Assembly: GCA_032173965.1 (NCBI GenBank)
Contig: CM063288.1
Coordinates: 16,782,501 to 16,846,500 of the forward strand
Length of the DNA: 64,000 nucleotides
From: Sitta carolinensis
Lineage: Eukaryota; Chordata; Aves; Passeriformes; Sittidae
Direction: 5' to 3'
Positions 62,240 to 64,000 of this stretch are shown one piece after another (position 1 is the stretch's first letter; each line of letters starts with the position of its first letter). The notes beneath the pieces are model-generated. The model was given only the letters and a program-made list of their open reading frames with translations, was not told the origin of the DNA and did no database searches. The position numbers were made by a program, and so were the translations under genes.

Positions 62240-62900
62240 ATAACACTGGCACATTTTCAAGTCATGCTGTTTTCTGGCTGCTAGCAGGGAGTAATGGAAA
62301 CAATGCAGTGATCATGCAATTTATTATAAATAGACACAAAAATGCTAGGCAAGCGATGTTTTTAATTTAAAAGGGACTAGGATTCATAAGGCTGCCTAAA
62401 AATAGCCATTTCAGTATCACAGAGGAATTAAGTACCTGCTGCCTGTGAGTTGTTTATAATTTATTTCTGGTGATTTTCCTTTAGATCAGATTAGGATGCT
62501 TCTTGTGAATGGTGACTGCTTGCTGAGGAGTGGTCATGCAAGCAAAATCTGATAACCTCGATATGTCACTTCATCTGCTGTTTTTCTTTCGTTAATGCAA
62601 AGCTGGTTGCATAATATCTAATTTCTCCTTTAGCTGACCAGAGATGAAAACAAAATCTATAATGGCAGTGCTAGGTTTTATAAAAAACGCAAGTGAGGAA
62701 TTGAAGGATGTGGCTTGTTCTGTTTGGACGATGCAGGATTGCTTTAAGCAGTAAGCTTACTGTTTTCAGATGGCATTAGCAGCATCAGTGATATAGCTGT
62801 GTCAGCCTCCTCGACTGCTGGATGTCTGTAATCGCACGGAGGAAACTATATTTAAGATCTGATATCTTGAGGGTAATGACTCCAGCACTTACTGGTGGAC
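62240..62900. promoter_or_regulatory. SLC4A10: Candidate conserved regulatory element in intron 1 (inferred)
   Basis: This stretch lacks simple repeats and open frames and holds a cluster of recognisable motif matches: a MEF2-type site (TTATAAATAG, 62324-62333), an octamer-like ATGCAAAG (62595-62602) and TTGCATAA (62608-62615). The texture resembles vertebrate developmental enhancers, but single-sequence motif matches of this kind are common by chance. Confidence 0.25.
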
Positions 62901-63762
62901 AGAATGGCTGTTAATGCTTTCTTCACTAGCCCAGAAGATTTTGAAAGATAGACAGGTCTGTTATGTACTGTGATAAGACAGGAAATGCAATTTTTGGGGG
63001 TCTCTGGAAATAGAAAGGTCATGCAGCTTGGAACCGGTGAGACATTACAGTCCCTAAGTCATCAGGTATGACCTCATGGTTTATACTAATATTTCTAACA
63101 CAGGGTTTGTTTTACAGTTTTAGGTCATTTGCAATCTCTTTGTCTGTGTAATTGCTTCATGTTCGATTTGCTACATGATTTATAGGGTAGACTGTTTATA
63201 TAAGCAGAGCAACGTATATCTTGGAATTCTAATGTGTTAATTTTTATTTGAACAATGTAAGGTTATTCTGTATATATTTTCAATCTGTTTCATTGTGAAT
63301 ATGTTTTCTTTTAACTAATTAGTGGTGAAAGGTTATCCCTTTGCTGTAAAATGACAAGATTGCATTGTGTTTTTATTTTGCTTTATCTTTACATGACACA
63401 CAAAAGCTATTATGATTGTATTTGTTTGTCATATGAAATGCAGTATAAGGCAAGTGTTTACCTACAGTGGCAGGTTATTTAAAACAACGTATCACATTGT
63501 GTAACAGGACAGAGCTATTCTGCAGGCATAGATCTTGCTTCATTTTGCAGCAGTAGATTCTTTTTCTTTTTGCTTCATTTCAAATCAGTTTTAAAAATAG
63601 CTCATGGAACATAACAGTGAAAGTTTGGCAAGATAAGTCTCCTCTTTTTAATTATTACGCTCAGTGACGCATACTAATACTAATGGGTTGTAGAAGAGAA
63701 GATTAATATCTTAAAAAATTAGAATGTTATTAAAAACCAGATTAATTTTATTGAGGCATGTC

Positions 63763-63782
63763 TTTTTTTTTTTTTTTTTTTT
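63763..63782. repeat. Oligo-T20 tract
   Basis: Twenty consecutive T. Simple sequence near the window end; the remaining ~200 bp is plain AT-rich intron. Confidence 0.95.
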
Positions 63783-64000
63783 AACTGCTGTCAACTTTAT
63801 TATAACAACTAATACTTGTAGATCTGCTAATGTGTTGTGATGATGTATAGGAAAGTCAAAGTACATGAAAGAAAACAAATATATGGGTATTTTACATAGG
63901 AAGATAGTGGCCTAATTTCATATATGGAATACAGAATGGGTTTGTAGATACTGTTACCACTTTAGATGTTATAAATGTTAGATAACAGCTGATGTGTTCC

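Larger units (their letters stand above)
29143..64000 (+). other. SLC4A10: SLC4A10 intron 1 (5' part, continues past the window)
   Basis: The intron starts at the GT donor at 29143 and is at least 34.8 kb long. I searched by eye for the next expected coding segment, which in mammals starts RNDEEAV, and did not see it. The first ~0.7 kb is still CpG island. The rest is AT-rich with CR1 fragments, oligo-T/A tracts and a few unexplained blocks listed separately. A very long first intron is normal for this gene in mammals. No nested gene is supported: the longest intronic open frame outside the island (127 codons, 37743-38126) has no recognisable domain. Confidence 0.8.

Noticed and set aside
1..64000. 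tRNA, rRNA, snRNA, microRNA or CRISPR features
   Set aside because: No tRNA A/B boxes, rRNA cores, U6-like or repeat-spacer structures were recognised on either strand. The two short hairpins found are too short for microRNA precursors. snoRNAs cannot be excluded by eye.
1..64000. An undescribed multi-gene system or endogenous virus
   Set aside because: There is no cluster of real coding regions. Apart from SLC4A10 exon 1, everything looks like AT-rich intergenic or intronic DNA with CR1 remnants. No retroviral gag/pol/env-like frames were seen.

Overview
This window is vertebrate nuclear DNA, almost certainly from a bird. The evidence is several 5'-truncated CR1 LINE fragments carrying the diagnostic CR1 3' tail (ATTCTGTG-like octamers), one of them in a form typical of birds; AT-rich non-coding sequence with no dense gene packing; and one sharp CpG island. 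Nothing is bacterial, viral or plasmid-like, and there are no operons, CRISPR arrays or recognisable tRNA/rRNA genes.

The one gene I can name is SLC4A10 (sodium-driven chloride/bicarbonate exchanger, NCBE/NBCn2), on the + strand. Its first coding exon (29095-29142) sits at the 3' side of a CpG island (about 28440-29830). It encodes METQDQGAQMEPLLPT and ends at a GT donor. I recall the mammalian N-terminus as MEIKDQGAQMEPLLPT, so 14 of 16 residues agree. Everything from 29143 to 64000 is then intron 1, still open at the window end, since I could not see exon 2. The 28 kb to the left is intergenic. In mammals this interval lies between TBR1 and SLC4A10, so it may hold brain enhancers, but that is inference from synteny.

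Layout: 1-28439 is AT-rich intergenic DNA with CR1 fragments (1432-1761 and 2954-3032), an (AT)n microsatellite (10236-10272), a GC-rich block open in several frames (11000-11410), a 22-bp tandem repeat (25675-25733) and two perfect hairpins (18219-18248, 27206-27237). 28440-29830 is the promoter island. It holds two separate 14-bp minisatellites (28729-28847 and 28933-29002), a start-stop upstream ORF (28900-28905) and coding exon 1. 29143-64000 is intron 1 with CR1 fragments (34825-35143, 40099-40320, 53619-53660), long oligo-T/oligo-A tracts, a perfect 24-bp palindrome (62122-62145) and a few blocks that could be regulatory or derived from unrecognised repeats.

Most ORFs over 60 codons here are chance open frames. 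I found no convincing undescribed system. The most noteworthy structure is the SLC4A10 promoter/5' UTR, where the two minisatellites, a G-quadruplex/i-motif-prone stretch and an ATG-TGA start-stop element all lie within 370 bp upstream of the start codon.
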